Part shown: one piece after another, positions 42,630-55,033 of the stretch
How positions within the stretch are numbered: position 1 is the first letter of the stretch
How the letters are laid out: each line of letters opens with the position of its first letter
NCBI GenBank assembly: GCA_963576725.1
Contig: OY755243.1
Span: 37,280,743-37,344,742, forward strand
From: Azorinus chamasolen
Lineage: Eukaryota; Mollusca; Bivalvia; Cardiida; Solecurtidae
Length of the DNA: 64,000 bases
Reading direction: 5' to 3'
The notes under the pieces: generated by a model
What the model was told of the DNA's origin: nothing
Databases searched by the model: none
The model's input: only the letters and a program-made list of their open reading frames with translations
Position numbers and translations under genes: made by a program

Positions 42630-43520
42630 CACATGAGTGGAGTTTCGAACAGCTTGTGTCCTGATGACACGGCTAGTTACTTGGCGTCTCATAGGGATCC
42701 AAACTGTCGGCAAAAGTTCTCACAAATTTGCCCTTTGCACAAATCCCCATGGGTCGCTTTCCAGCGGGTTGGTAGGCTCTACATTGTTTGTCACATAACA
42801 TGGTTGACAATCTAAACCAGCGCAGAACGCAATTCAGATGCTGCGTTTAACTCTTTGCACGCTGGCGGCGAAACTGTGCTTGCCTATAAGGCTATGCAAA
42901 CAGTTTGGACCCAGATGATACGCATCTCATCAGGATCCAAACTGTTTGACCATATTTTTGCCAAAAAATGAGAGAAAATTTATTTTAAGAATTGAAGCAG
43001 ACAACAATTGTCTTACTTAGCGTGCAGAGTAAAAAAAACAGTGGCTGATCTGGATCTACGTTGTTGGCAAAGCCTAAATGTTGGTTTTCAAATATAATGG
43101 GACTCACCAGGGTGTTGAGATCCCGAGTGACTAAATGTCTAATCCGGATTAAGATTGTTTCACACCCGGATCTTGTCCACCATCGAAGATATTTATGGAT
43201 TAGCCTTAAGCATATCGTTGTGGGCGAATCACCTGTGATCGTATTGGCAAATAGTTTGGATCCAGATGAGACGCCGGGTAACATTAGGACCAAATTCTAT
43301 CCGATACCCTGACTTCGACTTTGAAAAGAAAAAGAAAAGAAATCGAAATCTAAATAAGATAAATATATCTTCTATCGAATAATTTTTGCTCAGAATACTA
43401 AAGGCTACCCTTCTTATACTAAGCGAGTCTTTACTCTTTACTGGCATTTGCAAACAGTTTGGATCCAGATCAAACACCGAGTAACTCGGCATCTCATCAA
43501 GATCCAACATGTCTAACACT
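42630..43520 (+). mobile_element. Cluster of family C elements
   Basis: Arms of GTTTGGATCC type occur at about 42645-42715, 42895-42955, 43070-43160, 43253-43300 and 43450-43512. The second is flanked by TTAACTCTTTGCACGC and GCGTGCAGAGTAAA and keeps a perfect arm pair (CAAACAGTTTGGACCCAGAT / ATCAGGATCCAAACTGTTTG). Confidence 0.6.
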
Positions 43521-43614
43521 CGGTCAAGAATATCTCAAAACGTTTGATCGAATCGAAGTCAGTGAATAGTTAAGTAAATCAGAGATTTGTTTCAGCATGA
43601 TAAGGGGTAAAAGT

Positions 43615-44393
43615 ACATTCCCTCTTAGTGACGCATTTTGGCGCCTCTGTAAAAGTCACATTTTGAAACCATTGTGATAAATAGAGCATTTGCTCGAAAC
43701 TTCGGCAAAGGAGGTAAGTTTTTGGCAAAGGAAGGGACATAACCCTGGTGTTCCAGACCGATTATCCTTATGGTACTTAACATTTGCACAAGGTTTTATA
43801 AAAAAAACTTCAATCCGTTCTGAGGTATGGCTCTAGACGGATGCACTCTGGTGTTCCAATGTGAATGTGAGCGATACCGGTACTTACAGGACCGCAGTTC
43901 TTGTAGCACGTAACATTTATACAGTTTCATAGAAAAACTCCAAACGGATTCTGAATTATGACTAAAGTACGAACTGATGGATAACGCTAAACATAAATAG
44001 GTATACATGTGATGATGTAATCCCTGACAATAATTTCATAACATTGAGTTTCTACCAGCGAATGATCCTTTGATTAGGATATTACAGATAAATATCAGAT
44101 ATGTCTTTATATGAATCATAATTTGCCATACGTGTGCATATACAATGTACATGTATGTTTTCAGTTTGCTACAGTACCCCATTGCAGGCATATATAGGTT
44201 TAACTACCTAATCATTATTGTCTAATTGTAAATTGATAGGAAAATATCACCGTTTGTCCAAAGGCTTTGTATTTCAACTTGATGAAACTCTGGGATATGA
44301 AGCCTGCTTGTTGCAAGTTGTGGCTTGTATCTATGACAATAAAATGTGACTGATCTTGAAAACTGGAACATGAGTTCTGTATACAGTAAAACT
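43615..44393. mobile_element. Left half of a family H element, then unassigned DNA
   Basis: TACATTCCCTCTTAGTGACG to GATAAATAGAGCATTTGCTC (43609-43697), cut exactly at the pivot and followed by GAAACTTCGGCAAAGGAGG. The sequence to about 44000 repeats CTGGTGTTCCA and GTA.TTAACATTT, like a degenerate tandem core; the rest shows nothing. Confidence 0.5.
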
Positions 44394-44588
44394 CCTCTAA
44401 ACCGGATGTCAAATTTAGTATAAATATCGGTCTTGGAGACAGGTGGCAGTTTAATGCCGGGTGAAAGTCATACAGAAAGCTACTCTAGGAGCTGTCTGCA
44501 TGACTTTTACCATGCATTAAGCATCCATCTGCTTAAAAGTATATAAATTCTTCTCTACTAGAATTCCAGTTTAGAGGTATTTTACTAC
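44394..44588 (+). mobile_element. Family E MITE
   Basis: CAGTAAAACTCCTCTAAACC to CAGTTTAGAGGTATTTTACT. Hairpin GTTTAATGCCGGGTGAAAGT ... GACTTTTACCATGCATTAAG, pivot GCTACTCTAGGAGC. Confidence 0.75.
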
Positions 44589-45010
44589 ATAATTATTGTC
44601 TAGAACAGATAAAACTGACTAATGTTTAACGATTCCGTCAAACCATTGGCAGTCTGTTCACACTTGATAAGGGGTACGGGTACTGCGCGTTATATTATTG
44701 CATTCAATCAAGTTCAACAACAAACATTCAAACTGAGATGCTGAACGGACGCTAAATTGAAAGTTCAAATTTGCGACCTTGAAATGGATGTAAGTTGACA
44801 AAGTGCATATCTTGAAAAGATGATCACTCCCCAATATTCAAGAGCAGATAAGCTGAAATGGAACAACATACTCGTGTACTAGACCAGGTGTATATTAAGA
44901 GAGGGAGTACATTCAACCGGAATTTCCTTTCTTGCATATCAATATTTCCTTAATGTTATTTCAATTCCGATTGTGTATGATTTTATCTGTGACCATTTAA
45001 CATTTCCACA
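44589..45010. other. Gene-free stretch
   Basis: No recognisable gene or element. Confidence 0.4.
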
Positions 45011-45785
45011 TATTTACACCTCTGTAAACACCCTTTTTTTTTTTTAAAAAAAACCACACCAAACAATTGCGATAAATAGAGCATTTGCTCTATCACAACG
45101 CATAGGAGCAAATACTCTCTTTATCACAAGTTTCAAAACTACACAATTCTAGAATTTTAATTTTTATCTAGTTAATACTCCTTTTCAAAAGATTTATTCT
45201 GATTTAGAACATGAGGTAATGGCTTAACTCTTCACGCTAGTGACGTAATTGTGACACCTTAGCAACCTGCTTGGATCCAAATAAGACGCTGGGTAACTTG
45301 GATCCGAATTAAACACGGAGTAACTCGGCGTCTCATCATGATCTAAAATTATGATACAGGTGTATTCTTTAAAGAAATATTGCATAACTGCAGAAGACAA
45401 ACAACAATGGACCTAACATTGTTAAAGCCGTTTAGGAAACATAAACCCTTTAATCTGCTGATTATTCAAAGAGGGTGCATGGTCCAGCGATGTTCAACAC
45501 CAATCTATTCAGCATGGTGTAATTTGTTATACATTTTGAATGACAAACACTTTAACAGGGAAGACTGATAACGTGGCTTCTTTAAGAACCCTCTGTGTCT
45601 ACAATGTTTTCAAATCCAGTAGACCCTTATTAAGCAGCCATCAAAGAGGTCTAACTATTAGTCTGTAATGCAGATGGTCGCTTAATGCGTTTCCAAAGCA
45701 ATTCAGAAGGCTCCTGTAGGAGCATCATTGCATCACTTTTGCCATGCATTAAGCAACCACCTGCTTTTAAAGACTCCTATGTTCA
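45011..45785 (+). mobile_element. Family H, C and E elements in series
   Basis: H at 45020-45225 (GATAAATAGAGCATTTGCTC / AGGAGCAAATACTCTCTTTA, right TTAA 45225-45228); C at 45260-45345 (GCTTGGATCCAAATAAGACG, GAGTAACTCGGCGTCTCATC); E at 45670-45770 (GGTCGCTTAATGCGTTTCCA / TTGCCATGCATTAAGCAACC, pivot GGCTCCTGTAGGAGC). Confidence 0.6.
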
Positions 45786-46275
45786 ACTAGAGGTTTTTGT
45801 CACAAAAACGGATGTCTCCCCTTCATTAAGTTTCCATTAAGTTATCGTCCGGACAAAAAAGTGTGCATTTTTTTACAAGGGGCAATAACTCCTATATTAG
45901 TGAAGCCAGAGTTATGGACCTTCTGCATGACACTTCCTCTCATTATGCTCTTTCCATATAATTATGAAGTTTCAATCAACTGGCATCAGGTATATTGAAG
46001 GTATCGTCCGGACAAAAAGTGTGAATTTTTTTACAAGGGGCAATAACTCCTATATTAGTGAAGCAAGAGTTGTGGACCTTGTGCATGACACTTCCTCTCA
46101 TTATGATCTTTCCATATAAAATTATGAAGTTTCAATCAACTGGCATCAGGCATATTGAAGTTATCGTCCGGACAAAAAGTGTGACGGACAGACAGACGGA
46201 CGGACGGACGGACAGACAGACAACTCTCACGAAAACAATATGTCTCCCCCATATAAATATGGGGAGACATAATAA
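45786..46275 (+). mobile_element. Pearl-like family P2: head, two cores, ACGG microsatellite, hairpin tail
   Basis: Head CTAGAGGTTTTTGTCACAAA then AACGGATGTCTCCCC (internal hairpin TTTTTGTCACAAAAA). Two cores of about 165 bp each with ACAAGGGGCAATAACTCCTA, GAAGCCAGAGTTATGGACCT and TATCGTCCGGACAAAAAGTG; then GACAGACGGACGGACGGACG and tail TCCCCCATATAAATATGGGG then AGACATAATA. A 73-codon frame over the microsatellite is not a gene. Confidence 0.8.
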
Positions 46276-46379
46276 ATGAATGAACATTTAGGGCGGGTCT
46301 ACTGTATCAGAACACTTGTTCCTTGCATTCTGAATATTAACCATTCTCTTGCTGTTCATGTCAATAGATCTACCTGTAA

Positions 46380-48280
46380 GCAAGAGGGCCAGAATGGCTC
46401 TGAAGCGCTCACCAGACAAACAGAGGAGAAGATTTTCAAAGTTTTCACTATATGTTTTTATAGAAAACTAGCTGGCCCTGGGGCGGGCCAATTTTGACCC
46501 AAGGGACATGATTTATATAACTTTTGTAGATGACTTGAACAAGAAGCTATGAGCCAAATATGAAAGCTGAGAACCTTTCAGTTTCAGAGGAGAAGATTTT
46601 CAAAGATTTCACTATTTGTTTCTATTGAAAACTGCCCACCCCTGGGTTGGGGCCAATTTTGACCCAAGGGGCATAATTTATATAACTTTTGTAGAGGACC
46701 TGAACATGATGCTCTGTGCCGAATATGTTTTCTCTATATGTTTCTACTGAAAACTACCCACCCCTGGGACTGGGCAAATTTTGACCCCAGGGCCAAAATT
46801 AATATAACTTTTGTAGAGGACCTGAACATGATGCTCTGTGCCAAATATGAAAGATGAGCGCCTTTCAGTTTCAGAGAAGAAGATTTTCAAAGATTTCACT
46901 ATTTGTTTCTATTCTGAAAACTACACACCCCTGGGGCGGGGCCAAATTTGACCCCAGGGACATAACTAATATAACCTTTGTAGAGGACCTGAACATGATG
47001 CTCTGTGCCAAATATGAAAGCTAAACGCATTCCAGTTTCAGAGGAGAAGATTTTCAAAGATTTCACTATTTGTTTCTATTGAAAACTTCCCACCCCTGGG
47101 TTGGGGCCAATTTTTACCCAAGGGGCATAATTTATATACCTTTTGTAGAGGACCTGAACATGATGCTCTGTGCCGAATATGAAATCTGAGACCCTTCCAG
47201 TTTAGAGGAGAAGATTTCGCTATTTGTTTCTATTCTGAAAACTACCCACCCCTGGGGCGGAGCCAATTTGACCCCAGGGACATAATTAATATAACTTTTG
47301 TAGAGGACCTAAACATGATGCTCTGTGCCAAATATGAAAGATGAGAGCCTTTCAGTCTCAGAGGAGAAAATTTTCAAAGATTTCACTATTTGTTTCTATT
47401 GAAAACTTCCCACCCCTGGGGCGGGGCCAATTTTGACCCCAGGGTCAAAATTTATATAACTTTTGTAGAGGACCTGAACATGATGCTATGTGCCAAATAT
47501 GAAAGCTGAGAACCTTCTGGTTTCAGAGGAGAAGATTTTCAAAGATTTCACTATTTGTTTCTATTGAAAACTTCCCACCCCTGGGTTGGGGCCAATTTTT
47601 ACCCAAGGGGCATAATTTATATACCTTTTGTAGAGGACCTGAACATGATGCTCTGTGCCGAATATGAAATCTGAGACCCTTCCAGTTTAGAGGAGAAGAT
47701 TTCGCTATTTGTTTCTATTCTGAAAACTACCCACCCCTGGGGCGGAGCCAATTTGACCCCAGGGACATAATTAATATAACTTTTGTAGAGGACCTAAACA
47801 TGATGCTCTGTGCCAAATATGAAAGATGAGAGCCTTTCAGTCTCAGAGGAGAAGATTTTCAAAGATTTCACTATTTGTTTCTATTGAAAACTTCCCACCC
47901 CTGGGGCGGGGCCAATTTTGACCCCAGGGTCAAAATTTATATAACTTTTGTAGAGGACCTGAACATGATGCTATGTGCCAAATATGAAAGCTGAGAACCT
48001 TCTGGTTTCAGAGGAGAAGATTTTCAAAGTTTTACTATATGTTTCTATTGAAAACTTCCAACCCCTGGGGCGGGGCCAATTTTGACCCCAGGGGCATTAT
48101 TTATATAACTTTTGTAGAGGATCTATAGGTGATGCTATGAACCAAAGATGAAAGCTGAGAACCATGTAGATTCAGAGGAGAAGATTTTTAAAGGTTCAAA
48201 TTGTTGACGCGGGACGACGGACGACGGACATCAGGCGATCACAAAAGCTCACCCTGAGCACTTTGTGCTCTGGTGAGCTA
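46380..48280 (+). mobile_element. Pearl-type family P1, about eleven cores
   Basis: Head CAAGAGGGCCAGAATGGCTC then GCTCACCAGA. Cores of about 162 bp: GAGGAGAAGATTTTCAAAGA, TTCACTATTTGTTTCTATT, CACCCCTGGGGCGGGGCC, AATTTTGACCCCAGGG, ATAACTTTTGTAGAGGACCT, GAACATGATGCTCTGTGCCA. Then GGGACGACGGACGACGGACA and a hairpin tail AGCTCACCCTGAGCACTTTG then TGCTCTGGTGAGCTA. Includes a near-exact 485-bp (three-core) repeat at 47041 and 47526. No coding capacity. Confidence 0.9.
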
Positions 48281-49607
48281 AACAAGAGGGCCAGAATGGC
48301 CCTGACATCGCTCACCAGCCAATCAGAGGAGAAGATGTTCAAAGTTTTCACTATATGTTTCTAGAGAAAACTGGCACCCCTGGGGCGGGGTCAATTTTGA
48401 CCCCAGGGGCATAATGTATCTAATTTTTGTAGAGGAACTGAACATGATGCTATGTGCCAGATATGAAAGCTGAGAACCGTTCAGTTTTAGAGAAGATTTT
48501 CAAAGTTTCACTATATGTTTCTATTGAAAACTGACCACCCCTGGGGCGGGGCCAATTTTGACCCCAGGGGCATAATTTATACAAATTTTGTAGAGGACCT
48601 GAACATGATGCTATGTGCCAAATATGAAAGCTGAGAACCCTGTAGATTCAGAAGAAACTTTTTTCAAAGTTGTCACTATATGTTTCTATTCAAAACTGGC
48701 CACCCCTGGGGCGGGGCCAATTTTGACCCCAGGGCCATAATTTATATAACTTTTGTAGAGGATCTGAACATGATGCTATGTGCCAAATATGAAAGCTGAG
48801 AACCCTGTAGATTCAGAGGAGAAGATTTTCAAAGTTGTCACTATATGTTTCTAATGAAATCTGGCTACCCCTGGGGCGGGGCCAATTTTGACCCCAGGGC
48901 CATAATTTATATAACTTTTGTAGAGGACCTGAACATGATGCTATGTGCCAAATATGAAAGCTGAGAACCCTGTAGATTCAGAGGAGAAGATTTTCAAAGT
49001 TGTCACTATATGTTTCTATTCAAAACTGGCTACCCCTGGGGCGGGGCCAATTTTGACCCCAGGGGCATAATTTATATAACTTTTGTAGAGGACCTGAACA
49101 TGATGCTATGTGCCAAATATGAAAGCTGAGAACCCTGTAGATTCAGAGGAGAAGATTTTCAAAGTTGTCACTATATGTTTCTATTAAAAACTGGCTACCC
49201 CTGGGGCGGGGCCAATTTTGACCCCAGGGGCATAATTTATATAACTTTTGTAGAGGACCTGAACATGATGCTTTGTGCCAAATATGAAAGCTGAGAACCC
49301 TGTAGATTCAGAGGAGAAGATTTTCAAAGTTTTACTATATATTTCAATAGAAAACAAGGTACCCCTGGGGCGGGGCCAATTTTGACCCCAGGGGCAAAAT
49401 TTATATAACTTTTGTAGAGGACCTAAAGATGATGCTATGTACCAAAGATGAAAGCTGAGAACCCTGTAGATTCAGAGGAGAAGATTTTTAAAGGTTCAAA
49501 TTGTTGACGCCCGACGACGGACGACGGACGACGCACGACGGACGACGACGGACATCAAGTGATCACAAAAGCTCACCCTGAGCACAAAAGTGCTCTGGTG
49601 AGCTAAA
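48281..49607 (+). mobile_element. Pearl-type family P1, second element directly adjoining
   Basis: Begins AACAAGAGGGCCAGAATGGC right after the previous tail; about seven cores with CTGTAGATTCAGAGGAGAAG between them; microsatellite GACGACGGACGACGGACGAC at 49505-49545; tail with AGCACAAAAGTGCT variant of the hairpin. Confidence 0.9.
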
Positions 49608-49791
49608 AAGAAGACCCTGATGAGACAGCTCCTGCAGGAGCCGTCTCATCAGGGTCTGCAACATTTACAAATTGATTGTGTAACCAGTGCACTCCAAAGC
49701 AGTGACTGCACAGATAAATAATTGTAGACTGTAGATATAAAATGTAATTGTACAACAGGAAATGGGTAAAGAAAGAGAAATGTATTTTAAA

Positions 49792-51080
49792 ACTAGAGGT
49801 TTTTGTCACAAAAACGGATGCCTCCCCTTTAATAAAAACAATATGTAAAGGGAAATCACTATCAAAGTACTGACAGTACTGAAGGTTTCGGACATAATAT
49901 ATATTTATTATATTGATTGTTTGCTGTGGATTTTTCTGAAAATCATGTCAGTAGTTTGGAAGACATTTAAAGAAATTTTTATGAACATGTCACACACAGT
50001 GCGATTCCAATAGCTCAACTTGCCACTTTGTGCCATAACTCTGGTAAAATGGTCAGAGCAATAATTACATTCTTACCTCCCATTGGTATATGGGTTGTTA
50101 GACACATAATATTGTTTCACTTTATATTCTATAGTGAAGACGATTTCAGGGTTCCATATCGGGTACAATTTGTCTGAGCAAAATAAGCCTTTCTGTGCTT
50201 TTGCAAACAGAAAAGACCCTTAATAGTTTATCCATGCCTATACCTTGTCTTTTTTGTGTGATTGTGTTGTATTTTCTTACTTCTTCCTGAGGAGACTGCG
50301 AGTGTGAGTCTGTTCAGGGTCAATTTGTGAGTCTGTGCTGCAAACAATACATACCCCGATCAGTTACCACAACTGGCCAGGGTCTTTGCTATTTGCAGCA
50401 TCATACATGTAACAAGTATATCAATAAATGATATAATTAAAAATAAATTATAGTCATACATGCAAATTACAGTTAGTGCTGTAGTAAACACTACAGACCC
50501 TGATCAGTAACCGGCGTCATAGAAATAAATGATATGAATTAGAAATAAATTACATACATTACTATAAGATACTATAAGACACTATAAGATACTATAAGCC
50601 TGACACGTAAATCAATAAATGATGAAATGTATATAAATTAAAAGATAAGAAAGTGCTTTGTCTCATTTTGTTTGCCTTTCTCCTTTTTTTCATTTTAATG
50701 ATTTTTTTAATAATATAAAGGATACAAAAACCCTTGTTTCCTTTTAATAGTAATTGTAAATACTACCATCCAAGCTACTTAAACAATAAAGGTTGGCAAA
50801 GTGGGACACCCTGTTTGTATTCAGATCTAATACCAAGTAACTGTCTGACCAAAATCTAAACTGTTTACAACTTGTGACAATTTTGCCTAAGGTCAAAATG
50901 CCTAAAACTGATCTTTTAGAAATTCAAATGATGACAAACCTGAAGCAGACGATATTACAGATCTCTACAGCTTGCTTAATCCTTATAATGCTGAGTGATG
51001 TTTCGTTTGCAACAATTGACGTCTGCTTCAATTCTTCAATAAACTTTCTTCTTTCATTTTATGCAAAAATATTATCAAGA
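49792..51080. mobile_element. P2 head remnant, then gene-free DNA
   Basis: CTAGAGGTTTTTGTCACAAA at 49793 repeats the P2 head of 45786, but no cores follow. A 10-bp repeat (ACTATAAGAT) occurs four times at 50562-50600. AACAGAAAAGACCC (50208) and ACTACAGACCCTGATCAGTA (50490) are family B scraps. No exons seen. Confidence 0.55.
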
Positions 51081-51415
51081 TGACTAACAGTTTGGATCCT
51101 GATGAGACGCAGAATTATGTGGCCTTTCATCTGGATCCAAACTGTTTGCATAGGTAATCACAGTTTCGCCGCTTAAGCGTATGACCTCTAGAGATTTTAG
51201 CATGATGTAACAGTTACCCTGCACAACTGACCACCAGTGCGCTGTAACCTTTATACTGTAAAGGACGCAAAGAACAGAAGTCTATTTAACCCTTAATTTC
51301 CCCATATAAACTTGTTTTCATGCATCTGCAAATAGATTCGACCCAGATCAGACAGCTCGCTCCCACAGATTCAGGGTCTACTCTGTTTGCTAATGGATCC
51401 ACCTTCCATATTTCA
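51081..51415 (+). mobile_element. Family C element and decayed family B element
   Basis: C: TAACAGTTTGGATCCTGATG / CATCTGGATCCAAACTGTTT (51087-51150). B: after TTAACCCTTAATTTCCCC (51287), ATAGATTCGACCCAGATCAG and TCAGGGTCTACTCTGTTTGC. Confidence 0.6.
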
Positions 51416-51559
51416 TTATAAATATTTTGTAAGATTCCGGATTGTAAGCCAAGCACTGCACATGCGCGTATTCTCTTTGGGGGGATTCCCGCTAGGTAGC
51501 GCTCGTGCAATAGGGTTTTCCGCCATAGTTTGAGTCGCAATCCATTTTATAAGGATTTC

Positions 51560-52640
51560 GGCAAAAGCCGAAACCCTAAAAATGTTATGGACTTGATGAT
51601 TGATACTTCCCCTCATTATGTGTTTTCCATACCACATTTTTCAAGAAGAAAATGATAACAGCTAATAACTTCAAAAATATTGATACCAGAGTTATGGCCC
51701 TTGTGCATGACGCTTACTTTCATCATGCTCTTTCCATAAATGAAATGTCATTCCAATAGCATCAGTCGAACAAGAGTTATTGATCGGACAAAAATGTAAC
51801 AAAGGGCAATAACTCCAAAGTATTGAAGCCAGGGTTATGGCCTTTGTTCATGACACTTTCTCTCATCATGCTCTTTCCATGTATAGTTTCAATACAATGG
51901 CAAGAGCCATGTAAGAGTTATCGTCTGGACAAGAAAGCGCTAAACAAATGTACAAGGGGCAATAACTCAATTTATTGAAGCCAGAGTTGTGGACCTTATG
52001 CATGACACTCTCTTATCATGATCAATCCAAATATAAAGTTTAACTCCAATGGCATGTACCATATAGGAGTTATCATCCTGACAAATAATTGTGTGTTTTT
52101 TACAAAGGGCAATAACTCCAGTATTAGTGAAGCCAGAGTTATGGACCTTGAGCATGACACTTTCTCTTATCATGATCGTTTCATGTATGAAGTTTCAATC
52201 CAATGGCATGAGCCATATAGGAGTTATCGCCCGGACAAAAAAATTGTTGAAAACATTACAAGGGCAATAACTCCATTAATAATGAAGCCAGAGTTATGGA
52301 CCTTGTGTATGACACTTCCTCTCGTCATGATCTTTCCATATATGAAGTTTCAATCCAATAGCATGAGCCATATAGGAGTTATCGTCTGGACAAAAAAGTG
52401 TGATTTTTTTACAAGGGGCAATAACTCCTATATTTGTGAAGCCAGAGTTATGGACCTTGTGCATCACACTTCCTCTCATTCTCTTTGCTCTTTCCATATT
52501 TGAAGTTTCAATCAACTGGCATCAGGCATATTGAAGTTATCGTCCAGACAAAAAGTGTGACGGACAGATGGATGGACAGACAGACAGACAACTCTCACGA
52601 AAACAATATGTCACACCCATATAAACATGGGGGGGGGGGG
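51560..52640 (+). mobile_element. Pearl-like family P2, long copy
   Basis: A short hairpin head TTTCGGCAAAAGCCGAAA at 51565, then six or so cores with GGGCAATAACTCCA, GAAGCCAGAGTTATGGACCT, CTCTCATCATGATCTTTCCA, GAGTTATCGTCTGGACAAAA; then GACGGACAGATGGATGGACA and a tail CAATATGTCACACCCATATA ending in ACATGGGGGGG. Overlapping reading frames of up to 161 codons come from the repeat. Confidence 0.8.
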
Positions 52641-53280
52641 ACATAATTCAGCAAAATAATGCTTAAATCACTACGCTATTACGAGTCTGAAACTAATAGT
52701 CAGCCGAAAAGATAGAACAAAATAAGAACAATGCCTAAAATATATCACTGTTTATTACAAAGTTTAGAATACTAGTATAAGACATTGTAGAGCTGTGTGT
52801 ATAAATACATGCCAAAATAATGTTGTCCTGATCTGCAAAAGGAAACTCTTGACCCACACGTCAGCAATATTTAGATATATATATCAACCAAAAATTTCCT
52901 CATGTGCTGTATGACAAATAAACAAGCCTACTCCGGTTCTCCACCCATCCTATTACAGATGTATGTTTTCGTGTTAAACGTAAACGGACAGGAAGTTTGC
53001 TAAACATGACAAAGATCTGCTTAATAACTCAATTAACTAGTGCAAATGGTGCACACCCAGATCAAACTGCTTTCGAATGAACTGTTCGATCAGTGTCTTC
53101 ACTGTTTGTTTCTATGTCAGTTTAATTTAAAGTTATCAAAGTATGGCCAAACATGGCATGCTTGTCTTGACAATTTTTGTAACCCTCTCAACACTGCATT
53201 TTCTGCATGGAAAAACACCACCAAGAGATTAACTATAGAGTTCACCCAGAATGATTTGATCAGTAAATAAAACACAAATC
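52641..53280. other. Gene-free stretch
   Basis: Only a decayed B-like hairpin at 53040-53110 (GTGCACACCCAGATCAAACT, TTCGATCAGTGTCTTCACTG) is visible. Confidence 0.4.
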
Positions 53281-53284
53281 ACAA

Positions 53285-53860
53285 CAGATAGTTGCAGGGC
53301 AAAAGTAATTCACACAGCTCTAACGGGAATGCAATACTTTCACCCTGTATTAAACTGTCACAGACCTATAATTTAGGCTTCTTTTGAGCGGTTGCTAAAA
53401 GAGTTTTCACTGTACATGGAGACTATGTACCAGTTTGGAGAATCAATGGATACAAGTGTTTTTTTTAGATATGTGCAGGAAAATAAACAATAGTACTTAG
53501 TGCACAGAAATAATTCAGGGGGACCTTTCATAGGTGAATTTGTATAATTTGGATAATAAAAATTACATGAAATGTTAAGATGATGATAACCTCCAGTCCA
53601 AATAGCTACACCAGTAAACATTAGAGCCTTTCCTATGCAAACTAGCATTTGTTAACTATAGTATCAAGTATAGCAAGCTGTTCAGCCATGTTATACACAG
53701 TCTCGTTGACTAGTGAACCTTTCAGCGTCATCTCATGTATTTGATGCCTAACCATTTACCCCATTAAAATGCCTTTCTACCTCTTCGCAAACAGAGCAGA
53801 CCCAGATCAGACGGTTCCTGTAGGAGCCAGATGATCAGTGTCTACTCTTCTTACTAATGA
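53285..53860 (+). mobile_element. Family E MITE and family B fragment
   Basis: E: GTTGCAGGGCAAAAGTAATT ... ATACTTTCACCCTGTATTAA, right end GAGCGGTTGCTAAAAGAGTT. B at 53785-53850: CGCAAACAGAGCAGACCCAG, pivot GGTTCCTGTAGGAGCC. Confidence 0.6.
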
Positions 53861-53894
53861 GCTACAGATGCGTACTCAAGTACTAAAATTGTCT

Positions 53895-53989
53895 TTTCTC
53901 CACCAAACCCCATGTTGTGACCACTCTTTAGACTCGTCTCGAAGAGACGATTCGAAAGAGTGGTCACAACATAGGGTTTGGTGGAGAAA
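53895..53989 (+). repeat. Family G palindrome, 95 bp
   Basis: TTTCTCCACCAAACCCCATG then TTGTGACCACTCTTTAGA is mirrored by AGAGTGGTCACAACATAGGG and TTTGGTGGAGAAA around a GTCTCGAAGAGAC pivot. Single-arm relatives are at 54240-54280 and 55520-55555. Confidence 0.85.
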
Positions 53990-54424
53990 TAAGGAAGTTA
54001 AACCTGAAACTATTTTAATTTATGCATCTTATCTGGAGCTCTGTATAATATATGTGATTTACAGTTTCTATTATGATATATCAAAACTTCCCATGTTCAT
54101 ATGCAAAGAATTAATCTATTTAATAGTCATGATGTCACAATGGCTTACATATTATGGGATAAAGCAGAGGTGATAAAGAGCATAAAGATAAATGTGCACG
54201 TAAAAAATAGTATAATCAGGATTTCTCCATAAAACTCGGTCTCAAAACTGGTCACAACACCAGGTTTGCAGGAGAAATAAAGAACCTATTTTTGATTTTA
54301 TTATTTACACATCTTATCTACTAAGGCTTCTGATAATGGTATGAAGAACACGTCTATAACATTTTTGAATCTGCAATAATGCACGGAAAATAAGTATTAC
54401 CATGTGTGTTTATAATTAACTTAA

Positions 54425-54666
54425 CCCTTTCTCTGTTCTGCATATTGGCCAAATTTCAATACTTACTGAATATTCATTAGCAAAATAATTATAATGAAAT
54501 ATGGAAGATGGAAGATTTTAGACATTTTAGAAAGCAAAGAAACAGATCTATCAAATTCTATTAGCAAACAGAGTAGACCCTGATCAGACGGCTCCTAGAG
54601 GAGCCGTCTGATCTGGGTCTACTCTGTTTGCAAATGCGTGCAAACACGTTTATATGAGGGAAAGGG
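54425..54666 (+). mobile_element. Family B element, complete
   Basis: TTAA at 54421-54424 and 54667-54670, 242 bp. CCCTTTCTCTGTTCTG to TATGAGGGAAAGGG. Perfect hairpin AGCAAACAGAGTAGACCCTG ... GGGTCTACTCTGTTTGC, pivot GGCTCCTAGAGGAGCC. Confidence 0.92.
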
Positions 54667-54791
54667 TTAAAAAATCACAGATAACATTTAAGAACAACAT
54701 GTATATCTATAATATTTTATTAAAAATTCCCTATTACATTACTTTGACATATTGTTGCTCTCCTTACACAAAACACGTATTCAAGTATTAA

Positions 54792-55033
54792 CCCTTTCTC
54801 TGTTCTATGTTTATTACAAATTTCAATACCTACTGATTATTCATCAATAAAATAGTTATAAGGAAATATGGAAGATGTAACATTGTAGACAATTTAGAAA
54901 GCAAAGAAACAGATCTATCAAATTCTGTTAGCAAACAGAGCAGACCCTGATCAGACGGCTCCTCTAGGAGCCGTCTGATCTGGGTCTACTCTGTTTGCAA
55001 ATGCGTGAAAACACGTTTATATGAGGGAAAGGG
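54792..55033 (+). mobile_element. Family B element, complete (reference copy)
   Basis: TTAA at 54788-54791 and 55034-55037, also 242 bp, same strand and very similar to 54425-54666, 125 bp away. Pivot GGCTCCTCTAGGAGCC. Confidence 0.92.

Larger units (their letters stand above)
46341..49797 (+). mobile_element. Family B2 element split by two pearl-type elements
   Basis: Left part 46341-46379 after TTAA (CCATTCTCTTGCTGTTCATG to CTACCTGTAA); right part from about 49608 (AAGAAGACCCTGATGAGACA, pivot GCTCCTGCAGGAGC, to GAGAAATGTATTTTAAAA). The two parts are continuous in an intact B2 copy such as 24715-24956. The right end is cut by the head of another P2 element at 49792. Confidence 0.8.

Noticed and set aside
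48260..49607. P1 tail GTGAGCTAA as a Helitron 3' end (hairpin plus CTRR)
   Set aside because: The stem includes the CTAA bases instead of lying upstream of them, and the 5' end does not start with TC. Helitron origin remains possible but is not shown.
52018..52503. 161-codon plus-strand frame with repeated SYRPDK/MDLEHDT motifs
   Set aside because: It is translated P2 core repeat; every unit repeats the same motif and no exon borders are present.
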